NCBI GenBank assembly: GCA_016177915.1
Contig: JACOUI010000320.1
Span: 1 to 40,770 of the forward strand
Direction of reading: 5' to 3'
Length of the DNA: 40,770 nt
From: Planctomycetia bacterium
GTDB lineage: Bacteria > Planctomycetota > Planctomycetia > Pirellulales > S012-138
The translations under genes were made by a program, and so were the position numbers. The notes below the pieces were generated by a model, which saw only the letters and a program-made list of their open reading frames with translations, made no database searches and was not told the origin of the DNA. Below are positions 16,562 through 24,941 of the stretch, piece by piece; within the stretch, counting starts at the first letter, position 1; each line of letters starts with the position of its first letter.

Positions 16562-16956
16562 GATCGGTGAGCGATCCCTGCCAGCCCAACTTCCGCAGTT
16601 CGCGCTCAGGACCGCACGTAATTCCTTATTTTTCAGGACGCGCGACGGAAAGTTGGCATTACATGGGGGTCGTCCCCTTGGGCACCGCAAACGCTGCGGT
16701 AGCTCCAGTTGAGCTAGCAGGATTGATGGAGCGCGGTCCGGTCGCACCACGCAGCGAAAGGCGAGAGCGGGGGCCCTTGCTGGCGCGTCGGGTTGGTATG
16801 ACGATCGTCGCCTCACCAATCGCCGACGCTGCCGTCCGGTGGAGACGGCGCTTGCGCACTTTGAGAAGCGGGTCGAGGAGTTGGAGCGGTTGTTGGGGTG
16901 ACGGGGTCGCGCGGTCGGAACTTGGCGCGTGATTCACGCAGCGCGCCACGAGTGCT
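16562..16956. other. non-coding spacer with a possible gene remnant
   Basis: No complete gene is supported here. Near 16773-16802 a GGCGCGTCGGGTTGGT repeat motif occurs that resembles one at 17118-17144. At 16839-16901 one frame reads VETALAHFEKRVEELERLLG followed by TGA, an amphipathic coiled-coil-like end without a beginning, which could be the 3' remnant of a lost gene. Confidence 0.35.
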
Positions 16957-17144
16957 CCGGGCTATGTAACCCTTTCAGGGTATCCCGTCGCACGGCGGAC
17001 CGGATCCCAGGGTGCGCCGCTGCGCGGCGACCCTGGGCTGTGCTCTATAACGCCTTCGGCGTAAGGACAGAACGCGGCTGGCGCTCAACCAACTCTCCCC
17101 ATCTCCTTCTTCCGGCGCCCTCGCTTGCGCTTCGGGTTGGTGTG
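16957..17144. repeat. composite palindromic intergenic repeat cluster
   Basis: Three hairpins follow one another: ACCCT-TTC-AGGGT (about 16970-16982), a long GC-rich one at 17006-17037 that pairs CCCAGGGT with ACCCTGGG and CGCCGC with GCGGCG, and ACGCC-TTC-GGCGT near 17050-17062. A CGCTTGCGCTTCGGGTTGGT motif (17120-17139) follows, related to 16773-16802. This composite style is typical of planctomycete spacers. Confidence 0.7.
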
Positions 17145-17169
17145 CCCTCACTTGCTTCGGGTGAGTGAA

Positions 17170-18348
17170 TCACCAGTCCCCCACGCCCCCGTCCGCGTAA
17201 AAGGTCCGCTGCAGGATTTCCTTCTGGAACGGGTGCTTGCGCACTTCGTCTTCGTTGATTTCGATGCCCAGGCCGGGGCGATTGCCGGGGCGGACGATGC
17301 GGCCCTTTTCCTCGACGACGAACCCCTCGCGGACGACGTCCTGCCGCCAGGGCACATCGAGGTGCACCGATTCGCAGATCAGGTAGCTCGGCGTGGCAAA
17401 CCCCAGTTCCAGGCTGGCGGCCGTGCTCAGGGGACCCTGCGGGTTGTGCGGCGCGAGGGCCACACGGTAGGCCTCGGCCATGGCGGCGATCCGCCGCGCC
17501 TCGCTCAGCCCGCCCGTGTGCGTGATGTCTGGCTGCAAAATGCTGACGGCGTTTTGCTCCAGGAGCGGGCGGAAGGCGTGCTGCGTGACGAGCCGCTCGC
17601 CGGTGGCGATGGGCGTCGTCACGGCCCGCTGGATTTCTGCCAGTCCCGCGACGCTCTCGGGCCAGCAAGGCTCCTCGAACCAGTAGAGACCATAAGGCTC
17701 GAGGGCCTTGGCGAAGCGCAGGCCCATGCGTGGGGAGGGTCGGGCGTGGCAATCGACTATCAGGTCGATCTCGTCGCCGACGGCGTCGCGCATCGCCCGC
17801 ATGCAGCGCTCGGCGTACTTGATCGGCCGCAGGCCCTCGACGGGCATCGTCTCGGGGACGGCCATGCACTTCATGGCGGTGAAGCCTTGGGCGGCCATGT
17901 CGCAGGCCAGATCGGCGAAGCGTTTGGCGTCGGCGGGGTCGGTGTCGTAGATGTCCTCCATTTTTCCGCCGCCGAGGTGGCCATAGAGGCGGACGTAGTC
18001 GCGGACCGGCCCGCCCCACAGCTTGTGGCAGGGGACGCCGTGGATCTTGCCCAGGATGTCCCACAGCGCGATGTCGATTCCGGAGAGGGCCGTCGCCCGC
18101 ACAACCCCGCTGGAATGCCAGAAGTGCTGGCGGAACATCATCTGCCAGAGGTGCTCGATGCGGGTAGGGTCCTCGCCGACGACGAGTTCGGCGAGGTCCT
18201 CGATGGCGCCGACGACCGCCCGCGTGTGCCATTCCAGCGTGGCCTCGCCCCAGCCCCACAGGCCGTCCTGGTCCGTGCGGACCTTGACGAAAATCCAGTT
18301 GCGCATCCGCGCGTGGCAGACCAGCGTTTCGACGGCGGTGATCTTCAT
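17170..18348 (-). CDS. enolase-superfamily dehydratase, D-galactonate dehydratase-like
   Basis: A mandelate-racemase-subgroup enzyme of 392 residues, predicted to dehydrate a sugar acid. Metal ligands and bases are all visible: D199 (with H201), E225 in FEEP, E251 in ATGER, H301 in LAPHNPQG, and E326. These sit at a constant offset of 16 from the D183, H185, E209, E235, H285 and E310 that I recall for galactonate dehydratase, which supports that family closely, though gluconate or a related acid is possible. HTGGLSE near 277-283 is also typical. The ATG at 18348 begins MKITAVETL, the usual start of the family. No sugar transporter or aldolase is adjacent. A terminator-like hairpin with a T-run sits directly before the start codon, with no room for a ribosome-binding site. 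Confidence 0.88.
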   Translation of the reverse strand: MKITAVETLVCHARMRNWIFVKVRTDQDGLWGWGEATLEWHTRAVVGAIEDLAELVVGEDPTRIEHLWQMMFRQHFWHSSGVVRATALSGIDIALWDILGKIHGVPCHKLWGGPVRDYVRLYGHLGGGKMEDIYDTDPADAKRFADLACDMAAQGFTAMKCMAVPETMPVEGLRPIKYAERCMRAMRDAVGDEIDLIVDCHARPSPRMGLRFAKALEPYGLYWFEEPCWPESVAGLAEIQRAVTTPIATGERLVTQHAFRPLLEQNAVSILQPDITHTGGLSEARRIAAMAEAYRVALAPHNPQGPLSTAASLELGFATPSYLICESVHLDVPWRQDVVREGFVVEEKGRIVRPGNRPGLGIEINEDEVRKHPFQKEILQRTFYADGGVGDW

Positions 18349-18353
18349 GGCGC

Positions 18354-18386
18354 AAAAAAGAACGGGAGGCTGCGGCAGCCCCCCGT
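18354..18386 (-). terminator. stem-loop with T-run just upstream of the dehydratase start codon
   Basis: On the minus strand, ACGGG and GGCTG pair with CAGCC and CCCGT across 18386-18362 and are followed by TTCTTTTTT (down to 18354). The ATG of the dehydratase comes six bases later. This is the form of an intrinsic terminator for the upstream lipoprotein gene, or of an attenuator controlling the dehydratase. Confidence 0.6.
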
Positions 18387-18432
18387 GTGTGTATCTTAAA
18401 GCTCCCATCACGGCCGCCGCGGTACGCCTGTT

Positions 18433-18533
18433 AGGAGCGGCCGAAAAAAACTTCCCGAATGGTCGCCTTTCGCTCCGCGAAAGGCCGCTCTTTCGCGGAG
18501 CGAAAGACGACATTATTTATTCTTCGTTCGACC
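18433..18533. repeat. 98-bp palindromic repeat, copy 2
   Basis: Second copy of the element at 5909-6006, with the same 22-base inverted arms and a 3-bp insertion (ATT) near its right end. It abuts the stop codon of the lipoprotein gene (18535), one base away. Confidence 0.9.
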
Positions 18534-18534
18534 C

Positions 18535-18972
18535 TTAACCGGCGGGTTTGGCGATCGTGATATCGGGAACCACGTTGTCCCCCGACTTCACTTCGAACTC
18601 CAGGGTGAACGTCTTGGTTTCGGCGTATTTGGCGGGCACATAGACCTTGTCCATCTCAGCGGGGTCCATGGGCTTGTTCGGGTCCGAGGCGTCCGGAGGC
18701 ACGTTGCCGATGGTGATCTTGTATTTGCCGGCGGGGGCCCCGTCGTCCATCCCCGTTTGAATGGCGAAGGCGCCGTTGGTGACCAGGCCGCGGGGCATGA
18801 GCTGGTTCGGGCCGCCCGCCACGGGCTCCATGCGGACTTCGGCCCGCGGCACCGGCGTGCCGTCGGCGTATTTAAGAGTTCCCTTGACGGAGTAGAGCGA
18901 GCCGGCGCCGCCGCCGCAGCCCAGGGCGGTTGCCATCACGAACAGGCAAGCGGAGACGGCGAGCAGTCTCAT
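18535..18972 (-). CDS. small lipoprotein with carboxypeptidase-regulatory-like fold
   Basis: A 145-residue exported lipoprotein. The signal peptide MRLLAVSACLFVMATALGC ends at a lipobox cysteine (C19) followed by a glycine-rich linker. The rest (YSVKGTLKYADGTPVPRAEV, FAIQTGMDDGAPAGKYKITI) matches the carboxypeptidase-regulatory-like or transthyretin-like beta-sandwich seen in many planctomycete lipoproteins. Such genes typically accompany DUF1559 genes, as here. The function of the pair is not known. A strong stem-loop separates it from the upstream DUF1559 gene, so expression may be uncoupled or attenuated. Confidence 0.85.
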   Translation of the reverse strand: MRLLAVSACLFVMATALGCGGGAGSLYSVKGTLKYADGTPVPRAEVRMEPVAGGPNQLMPRGLVTNGAFAIQTGMDDGAPAGKYKITIGNVPPDASDPNKPMDPAEMDKVYVPAKYAETKTFTLEFEVKSGDNVVPDITIAKPAG

Positions 18973-19035
18973 GTTTGACCTTTGCTCCGGCGCAAAAACG
19001 CGATGCGCGACCTGCGGCCGGCGGGAATAACAGAA

Positions 19036-19068
19036 GCCGCCGGTCCCTTAAGGCAAGGGACCGGCGGC
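19036..19068 (-). terminator. strong stem-loop downstream of the DUF1559 gene
   Basis: A perfect 14-bp stem (19036-19049 with 19055-19068) around a five-base loop, 30 bases after the DUF1559 stop codon. On the minus strand it is followed by TTCTGTTATT, a modest T-rich tail. It probably ends or attenuates transcription before the lipoprotein gene. Confidence 0.7.
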
Positions 19069-19097
19069 GGAAGGCTCAGGTCAACCTCAAGAGCAAA

Positions 19098-20090
19098 CTA
19101 CGGAAGCTGGAATGGCTGCCGGTCGTTGCGGCCGGCGTAAAGGCCCAGCGCCAGGGGCGCCGTAAAGTGCTTCACGCCGCGCACGGCGCCGTCGCCATTG
19201 GCGAACAGCGTGACTGCCGGGTGCCACGAACCGAACATCCATGGCCACCAGGGACCGACGCCGAACAGCGGGTCGGGCGCCAGCCCTACGAGGTTGCCGC
19301 CGTGGCCCATGATCCGGGCATGGCACCGCATGATGTTGGCCGCGTTGGGAACGAAAACCGCCGGCTCGTCAAACGTGACCGCGTTCAAGTGAACGGGACG
19401 CAAGTGCCGCTCGCCGATGAACGCCGTGTTGCTCAGCCCGTCGACAATCGAGCCGAACGTGACGGAGGAGCGAACGGGCGTGTTGACGAGGGCGTTTTGC
19501 ACGGGGTATACGATCGTGCCATTGCCGTCGCCCAGCCGGGCGGCTGCCGTGCCGAAGGTCCCGTCAACCACCGCGGCATAGTCGGACGTCTGTCCGATGT
19601 AGCCGCGGTTGCTCCCCGTGCCGTTGCCCCGCAACGACTGAACCTGGCTGGACGAGCGCCGCGTGGGGCACATCCAGGTGTTCAAGCGCAAGGGTGCCGC
19701 CCAATCGCGGTTCCGGCCGCCCCAGGCGGGTTGCGCGGGATCGATTTCGCGCAGGTGCGGCGTCAACTTGTCGTAGGTCGGGCCGCCTTCCATGAACGGA
19801 AGCAGCATCGTGTGCCAGCCAATGTGCAGGTCGGGCCGCGGCTGAGGCGGGGGGTTCGCGGTCACGCGACCGACCGCGCAGAGCGGCACCACCTCGTTGT
19901 AAGTGTCGTGGTAGGTATGCACCGCGATCACAAGGTTGTGCAGGTTGTTCGAGCAACTCGTGCGCCAGGCCGCCTCACGCGCGGCCTGAACCGCAGGGAG
20001 CAAAAGAGCAATCAAGATGCCGATGATTGCAATCACGACAAGGAGTTCCACGAGCGTGAACCCCCGCCGCTTCCTCAAGACCAATTCCAT
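19098..20090 (-). CDS. DUF1559 protein with prepilin-type N-terminus
   Basis: A 330-residue protein of the planctomycete-expanded DUF1559 family. It starts [20 protein letters not shown], a type-IV-prepilin cleavage and methylation signal in which a prepilin peptidase would cut between G and F, followed by a single hydrophobic helix. The C-terminal signature [12 protein letters not shown] fits the H-X9-DG motif. Function is unknown; the members are pseudopilin-like surface or secretion-associated proteins. The start is well supported by GGAGGTGA six bases before the ATG. It is paired with the downstream lipoprotein gene. Confidence 0.93.
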   Translation of the reverse strand: MELVLRKRRGFTLVELLVVIAIIGILIALLLPAVQAAREAAWRTSCSNNLHNLVIAVHTYHDTYNEVVPLCAVGRVTANPPPQPRPDLHIGWHTMLLPFMEGGPTYDKLTPHLREIDPAQPAWGGRNRDWAAPLRLNTWMCPTRRSSSQVQSLRGNGTGSNRGYIGQTSDYAAVVDGTFGTAAARLGDGNGTIVYPVQNALVNTPVRSSVTFGSIVDGLSNTAFIGERHLRPVHLNAVTFDEPAVFVPNAANIMRCHARIMGHGGNLVGLAPDPLFGVGPWWPWMFGSWHPAVTLFANGDGAVRGVKHFTAPLALGLYAGRNDRQPFQLP

Positions 20091-20322
20091 CTGTCACCTC
20101 CGCGGGAAAAACAGAGATTAAACAATTGCAACCGGCCACATGGCCAGAGGATACGACGGTTGTTGTGGTCGCAATCGAACCCTCTCCAGCCCCTAACATA
20201 CCGGCGAGACCACCCCGCCTGCAAGAAAATTCCCTCAAGAATTACTTGACAATACGCGAATTCAGCGGCCAGACGCGTGCCGCGCCGGCTGAAGCCGGGA
20301 CTCCAACGGGGAGAGCGAACGC

Positions 20323-21666
20323 TCATTCCTTTGCGGCCGTCGACTTCGCGGCCACGCCGCCGCAGGGATTGCCGAAGCGGTCGCTCTGCGCCTCGCAAAC
20401 CAGAATGCCGTCTGATTTTGCGTCAAACCCGGCAGCCCGCACGGGCACCAGCCGGCCTTCCCAGGACGGGAGGCCCCGCAGCCTGGCTGGAATGTATCGG
20501 CAGGCCGTCCCCATCATCCATCCGTCTGAAAGCAGCCCCGACTCCGGAAGCACGACCAGCCGTTTGCCCACGAGGCCCCGGCAATACTGCTGCTTGAGCT
20601 CGGATTCCAGCGCGAGCAACTGCGCACGCCGGTCGGCGACGATTTCGGGGGGCACGCGGGGTTTCATCGCCGCCGCCTCCGTGCCGGCCCGCGCGCTGAA
20701 GGCGAACACGTGGATGCGCGAGAACCCGACTTCACGGCAAACGCGGCACGTGTCGTCGAAGTCGTCGTCCGTTTCGCCGGGAAAGCCGACGATCACGTCG
20801 GTCGTCAGCGCCGGCCGGTCGAGCTTCTCCTTGACGAGTTGGCAGCGGTCGATGAATCGCCGGCTGCACCACCGCCGCCGCATCCGCCGCAACACCCGGT
20901 CCGATCCGCTTTGCAGGCAGACGTGCAGGTGCGCACAGATGCGATCGGGAAAGCCCGCCATCACGTCGATCAGCTCGCGCGTCACCTCCGTCGCTTCGAT
21001 GTTCGACAAGCGGAGGCGAAAATCGCCGGGCAATTCCGCCAACCGCTGCAAGAGGTGCCAGAGGCGCGTCCAGCTCGCCTTGGGCAGGCCGCGGCAGCGT
21101 TCCACGCCGTAGTGACCCAAGTGAATTCCTGTCAGCACGATCTCGCGATAGCCGTTGTCGACGAGCCGGCGGACTTCCGCTTCGACGTCCTCGATCGGCC
21201 GGCTCGCCAGGTGCGGCCGCACCTTGGGGATGATGCAAAAGCTGCACTTGAGCAGGCAGCCGTCCTGCACCTTCACCCAGGCCCGGTGCCGGCCCGTGAA
21301 GTGCCCGATCCCCCGCGGCAGGTCGATGACGCCAAAGCGTCCCAACAGGTCGGGCAGCTCCCGCTTGTCGGTCACGACTTCGCTGACGCCGGGCAGGGCG
21401 GCGACGTCGGCGGGGGCGCGCGTCGCGTAGCAGCCCATGACGACGATCCGGGCCGCGGGGTTCTCGCGCGCCAGGCGGCGGATGAGCTGGCGGCCCTTGG
21501 CGTCGCCCTCGGCGGTGACGGTGCAGGTGTTGACGAGGCACAGGTCGGCGGCTTCGCGCGGCGCGGCGTCCGCGTAGCCGATGCCGAAGAGCGCCTGCCG
21601 CAGGTACTCGGTCTCGTACTGGTTGACCTTGCAACCCAGCGTGACGGCGCGGAGCGTGGCGGGCAC
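20323..21666 (-). CDS. mtaB: tRNA t6A37 methylthiotransferase MtaB
   Basis: A radical SAM enzyme of 447 residues that adds a methylthio group to N6-threonylcarbamoyladenosine at tRNA position 37. The N-terminal UPF0004 domain has cluster cysteines C12 (LGCKVNQYET), C48 (NTCTV) and C79 (GCYA). The radical SAM cluster is C137, C141 and C144 in CLLKCSFCIIP. A short C-terminal TRAM-like region includes LVVLPES and CRYIPARLRG. LGCKVNQYE near the N-terminus is diagnostic of MtaB over MiaB and RimO. The last 25 or so residues (AQSDRFGNPCGG onward) are not typical. It is a single gene, divergent from the helical exported protein at 21863. Confidence 0.93.
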   Translation of the reverse strand: MPATLRAVTLGCKVNQYETEYLRQALFGIGYADAAPREAADLCLVNTCTVTAEGDAKGRQLIRRLARENPAARIVVMGCYATRAPADVAALPGVSEVVTDKRELPDLLGRFGVIDLPRGIGHFTGRHRAWVKVQDGCLLKCSFCIIPKVRPHLASRPIEDVEAEVRRLVDNGYREIVLTGIHLGHYGVERCRGLPKASWTRLWHLLQRLAELPGDFRLRLSNIEATEVTRELIDVMAGFPDRICAHLHVCLQSGSDRVLRRMRRRWCSRRFIDRCQLVKEKLDRPALTTDVIVGFPGETDDDFDDTCRVCREVGFSRIHVFAFSARAGTEAAAMKPRVPPEIVADRRAQLLALESELKQQYCRGLVGKRLVVLPESGLLSDGWMMGTACRYIPARLRGLPSWEGRLVPVRAAGFDAKSDGILVCEAQSDRFGNPCGGVAAKSTAAKE

Positions 21667-21862
21667 GACGAGGCTCCTGCTAGCATTGCCGGCACGGCCG
21701 TTGACGGCCGCGGCGAGCGTTCATTCTGCCTCAAAATGCCGCGTCGGAACATAGGCCGCGGATTGGAATTGACCTGAGGCGACGCTCTTGGCACGTTGAT
21801 CGCACGATCATTGCGCGCGCAGCGGCGCGGGCAAATCGGAATCGTTGGAAACGGAGCTTCGC

Positions 21863-23779
21863 ATGGACGCCGTGGCGATGGTGGCAGCCTGGTTGGTCCT
21901 CGCTCAGGCCGATGTCTCTCCGCCGGAGGGCGCCGGCGCTAATTCAAACCAGGCCGGCGCGGTCGTTCCCGCGGCCGGCAGCGCCCAGGCGCCGCAGCGC
22001 CCGGCCGCGGCGCAGCTCCTGGCCGACGAGCTGGCCCTGCCCGACGATTTCCCGCTGCGCGGCAGTTCTTTGTCGCTGCTGGCGGCCGTGTCGCGCGGCG
22101 GCGATGCGGCCGGCCGCGAGCGGATCGTCCAGGCCTATTGGTCGCTCTCAGCGGGCATCGTGCAATACCACGCTCGCCGCGACGAACTGCTCCAGACGCA
22201 GCAATTCCTGCAAACCCTCTCGCCCGACAAACCCGACAAAATCTCCGCCGCGCGGGCCTTGTCGGAAGCGGCGTTGGGCGCGGCCGACGCCGAGCTTCAG
22301 GAGGCGCACCTGGCCGTCGCGCGGGCGCAGGAACGCCTGGCGGAGCTTTCCGGACAGGGCGCGGGCGGAGGGTTTATCCCCTCCGACCTGCCGCACGGCG
22401 GCGGCTACAACACGCAGGTCGAGCGGCTGGCGGCGCGGCGAACTCTCCCGGCCCGCGCCTACCTGCTGCACCGCGTGCTGCCCGTCCGCAAGCAGGCGAT
22501 CGACGCGCGGGTCGAGGCCGTATATGCCGCGCTCGACGCCTATCACGCGGCGCTTGACGCCTTCGATCGCGGCGAATCGCCCGCCGAGACGGTGCTCGCG
22601 CGGATTGCGGCGCTGCGCGAGCAGCGGTTGGCGTTTATCGCGGCGGTGCGGGAGTACAATTTCGACATCGCGTCGTACGTGCTGACCGTTTCGGCCGGAG
22701 CGTCGCCGCAGGCGCTGGTGCCGATGCTCATTAAGCCGCAGGGCGCGGCCCCCGCCCCGGCCGACGGCTTCGCCCCGGAGACGGCCCGGCCGCTGCTCCC
22801 CGGCCGCGAACGCTCGGCGCTCGTCGAGCCGCGGACGCTGCGGGGCGCCGTCGAGAGCGGGGGCGAGGGCGACGTGATTCCCGCCGGCGGCATCCGGCCG
22901 GTCCTCCCCATTGGCGACAGGAAAGCCGGGAAATCAACGGACGCCGCAGAAGAGTCGCGCTCGACGGAACAACCCAAGGAGCGGGCCGCTGAAAAACCCG
23001 TCAGCGGCGACGATGCGGCCAAGGCCAAGGACGTGCCCGACGACGCCCGCTGGTGGACGCTGGCCGATATCCTCGATCGGCCGCCCGCGGAACAGGACAA
23101 GCTGCTAATCGAACGCCTCTACGCCATGGACGGCTTCGACCAGGACTCGCCCGTGACGCTCGAAGAATGTTCGCGGCTCCCCGCGACGAAGCGGGCCGAA
23201 GCCGTCGCCGCCTTCTGGCGGGCGGCGGAGTCGGACGCGCGGCACCAGTTTCTGGCGGCGCACGAGCGCCGGCTGGCGGGCCTCGTGGCCGTCACGCTCG
23301 GTTTTCGCGGCCGCGTCGGCGGCGCGGAGGAAATGCTCGATCTTCAGGCCGCCCGCCACGCCGTCGCGGCGGAGGCGCTCGATGCGCGGGCGGAAATGCT
23401 CGTCGCGCGGTATCAGCTCACGCGGCAGCTCGACCGCCCCGCGAGCGCCGCCTGGTGCCGGCCGGCCACGCGACCCAGCGCCGAAAGCCCCAGCGCCGAA
23501 AGCCCCAGCGCCGAAAGCCCTGACGGCAAATCGACCGCCGGCGCCGACGAGGACCCCTCATTGTCCGTCCTGCACCGCGCCGTGACGAGCCGCGCGGGTT
23601 CGGTGCTGACCGGCGATCTGGCCGCCTATCAGGCCGTGCTCGACTACCGCACGCAGAGCGGTTCGCTGCGGACGGTGCTGGCGGCCTCGCAGCAGTCGTC
23701 CGGCAATGCTCTTTCGCTCTTCTCCACGCTGGCGCGCTACAACGTGGCGCTGGCGGCCGCGGGCTTGTCCAGCCGCTGA
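21863..23779 (+). CDS. exported alpha-helical protein with two similar halves, unknown
   Basis: A 638-residue protein with a short hydrophobic N-terminus (MDAVAMVAAWLVLAQA), so probably exported. Long Ala/Arg/Glu-rich helices dominate. Each half has an entry segment (RIVQAYWSLSAGIVQYHARR; EAVAAFWRAAESDARHQFLA) and an exit segment (AAVREYNFDIASYVL; STLARYNVALAAAG), which suggests an internal duplication. TolC-family outer-membrane proteins also have two repeats and similar YN-A motifs, but I cannot confirm that family. A Pro/Ala linker lies between the halves near residues 295-395. Near residue 538 three PSAES repeats come from 15-base DNA repeats. GGAG six bases before the ATG supports this start over one at 21845. 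Confidence 0.7.
   Translation: MDAVAMVAAWLVLAQADVSPPEGAGANSNQAGAVVPAAGSAQAPQRPAAAQLLADELALPDDFPLRGSSLSLLAAVSRGGDAAGRERIVQAYWSLSAGIVQYHARRDELLQTQQFLQTLSPDKPDKISAARALSEAALGAADAELQEAHLAVARAQERLAELSGQGAGGGFIPSDLPHGGGYNTQVERLAARRTLPARAYLLHRVLPVRKQAIDARVEAVYAALDAYHAALDAFDRGESPAETVLARIAALREQRLAFIAAVREYNFDIASYVLTVSAGASPQALVPMLIKPQGAAPAPADGFAPETARPLLPGRERSALVEPRTLRGAVESGGEGDVIPAGGIRPVLPIGDRKAGKSTDAAEESRSTEQPKERAAEKPVSGDDAAKAKDVPDDARWWTLADILDRPPAEQDKLLIERLYAMDGFDQDSPVTLEECSRLPATKRAEAVAAFWRAAESDARHQFLAAHERRLAGLVAVTLGFRGRVGGAEEMLDLQAARHAVAAEALDARAEMLVARYQLTRQLDRPASAAWCRPATRPSAESPSAESPSAESPDGKSTAGADEDPSLSVLHRAVTSRAGSVLTGDLAAYQAVLDYRTQSGSLRTVLAASQQSSGNALSLFSTLARYNVALAAAGLSSR
23474..23518. repeat. 15-base tandem repeat, three copies, coding
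   Basis: CCCAGCGCCGAAAGC is repeated three times without a mismatch and encodes PSAES-PSAES-PSAES within the exported helical protein. Copy number is likely to vary by replication slippage without shifting the frame. Confidence 0.9.
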
Positions 23780-23794
23780 TCGCGCGCGAAGCGG

Positions 23795-23903
23795 GAGGTG
23801 GGCGTCGCAAGCCGTCGGTCGCACGAGCGACGTCTCGCCGCGATCGGGCGAATCTTGACGAGCCAAGCCCCCCTGCAATCTGGCTTGCTCCACCCACCCT
23901 ACC
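23795..23903. repeat. MITE-like element with imperfect terminal inverted repeats, copy B
   Basis: About 109 bases starting GAGGTGGGCGTCGCAAGCCG and ending GGCTTGCTCCACCCACC plus CTACC. The ends are inverted repeats of each other (GGTGGGCGTCGCAAGCC against GGTGGGTGGAGCAAGCC, three mismatches in 17). The middle differs from copy C except for a shared GCCCCCCTGC. It ends two bases before the SDR stop codon. Confidence 0.75.
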
Positions 23904-23904
23904 G

Positions 23905-24678
23905 CTACCGCAGGAATCTCCCACCGTTGATGTCGATCACGGCGCCGTTGACGAAGCTGGCCGCGTCGCTGACGAGGAAGAGCACGGCCGCCGCCACCTC
24001 GTCGGCCGTCCCGTTTCGCAGAAGCGGCGTCTCGCGGCGATACTGCTCCATCCGCTCCGGCGTGCTGAATTGCTCGTGGTGCCGGGTCTCGATCACGCCC
24101 GGCATGATCGCGTTCACGCGGACCTGCGGCGCCAGCTCGCGGGCGAGCGTGCGGGTCAGCACTTGCAGGCCGCCCTTGGCGACGGCATAGGGACCGGCCC
24201 CGCCCGAGCCACCCGTCTGGATCGACAGCGTCAGGTTGTTCACGATCGCCCCCTTGCCGCTGTCGCGCAGGTGCGGAATCGCCCGCTGAGCGACGAGGAA
24301 GGCCGATGTCAGGTTGACGGCCAGCACGCCGTTCCACAGGTCGAGCGGACAGTCTTCGATCTTCGCCCGACGGATCGGGTCTCCGGCGTTGTTGACGAGG
24401 ATGTCGAGCCGGCCGGACTTTGCCACGAGCCGATCGACGACATTGACCGCTAGGTCCGGGTCGGTGAGGTCGGCTTGAAGCACCAGCCCGTCGCCCCCGC
24501 GGGAGCGGATTTCCGCGAGGAGACTTTCGGCATCCGCCAGGCTGCGGTGGCAGTGGATGCCGACGAACGCCCCGGCGCCGGCCAGGGCCTCGACGATCGC
24601 CCGGCCGATCCCCACGGCGCCGCCCGTCACCAAGGCGACCCGTCCCGACAAGTCCAACGACGAACCGCGATCGGTCAT
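23905..24678 (-). CDS. short-chain dehydrogenase/reductase (SDR)
   Basis: A classical SDR of 257 residues that oxidises or reduces an alcohol/carbonyl with NAD(P). The Rossmann motif is TGGAVGIG near the N-terminus, followed by NNAG, and the catalytic Y164-x3-K168 occurs in YAVAK. PGVIETRHHEQF and a C-terminal FVNGAVIDINGG are typical of 3-oxoacyl-ACP-reductase- or glucose-dehydrogenase-like members, so substrate is open. GGGAG five bases before the ATG at 24678 supports this start; a longer frame to 24843 runs into repeat DNA. MITE-like elements lie close on both sides. Confidence 0.88.
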   Translation of the reverse strand: MTDRGSSLDLSGRVALVTGGAVGIGRAIVEALAGAGAFVGIHCHRSLADAESLLAEIRSRGGDGLVLQADLTDPDLAVNVVDRLVAKSGRLDILVNNAGDPIRRAKIEDCPLDLWNGVLAVNLTSAFLVAQRAIPHLRDSGKGAIVNNLTLSIQTGGSGGAGPYAVAKGGLQVLTRTLARELAPQVRVNAIMPGVIETRHHEQFSTPERMEQYRRETPLLRNGTADEVAAAVLFLVSDAASFVNGAVIDINGGRFLR

Positions 24679-24744
24679 ACGTGCTCCCTTCGTCGCCGGC
24701 GCTCGGCCGCCTTCATTCCCGCGCCCGGCAAAAGGCGTTATCGT

Positions 24745-24774
24745 AGAATACAGCGTCCCAACTGCGTCCCAACT
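24745..24774 (-). promoter_or_regulatory. candidate SDR promoter with an 11-bp direct repeat
   Basis: On the minus strand TTGGGA (24772-24767) and TATTCT (24750-24745) are 16 bases apart, about 67 bases before the SDR start. The same stretch is a perfect tandem repeat of GCGTCCCAACT (24753-24763 and 24764-24774), which could be a regulator-binding site. No binding protein can be named. Confidence 0.35.
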
Positions 24775-24805
24775 GGTTCTCGAAGGGCGGGGGGCGGGCG
24801 GCGGC

Positions 24806-24913
24806 GAGGTGGGCGTCGCAAGCCGCTTTTGGCCTGACGGCACTTGCCGGCCCCCCTGCGTGTGGCTTCGATCGCAGACGCACTTTCAGACAAGCTTGCT
24901 CCGCCCACCCTAT
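24806..24913. repeat. MITE-like element with imperfect terminal inverted repeats, copy C
   Basis: About 108 bases with the same first 20 bases as copy B (GAGGTGGGCGTCGCAAGCCG) and the same type of tail (GCTTGCTCCGCCCACCCTA). With copy B it brackets the SDR gene. It ends 28 bases before the clpS start and could carry or disturb its promoter. Confidence 0.75.
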
Positions 24914-24941
24914 AACTCAAGCCTCAGTCCTCAACGCTGCC

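Noticed and set aside
16661-16730. tRNA-like stretch (AGCTCAACTGGAGCTACC on the minus strand)
   Set aside because: It faintly recalls a tRNA D-arm, but no anticodon arm, T-arm or acceptor stem can be paired around it.
16439-17169. insertion sequence in the long spacer
   Set aside because: No transposase frame and no pair of long inverted ends; the content is short palindromic repeats.
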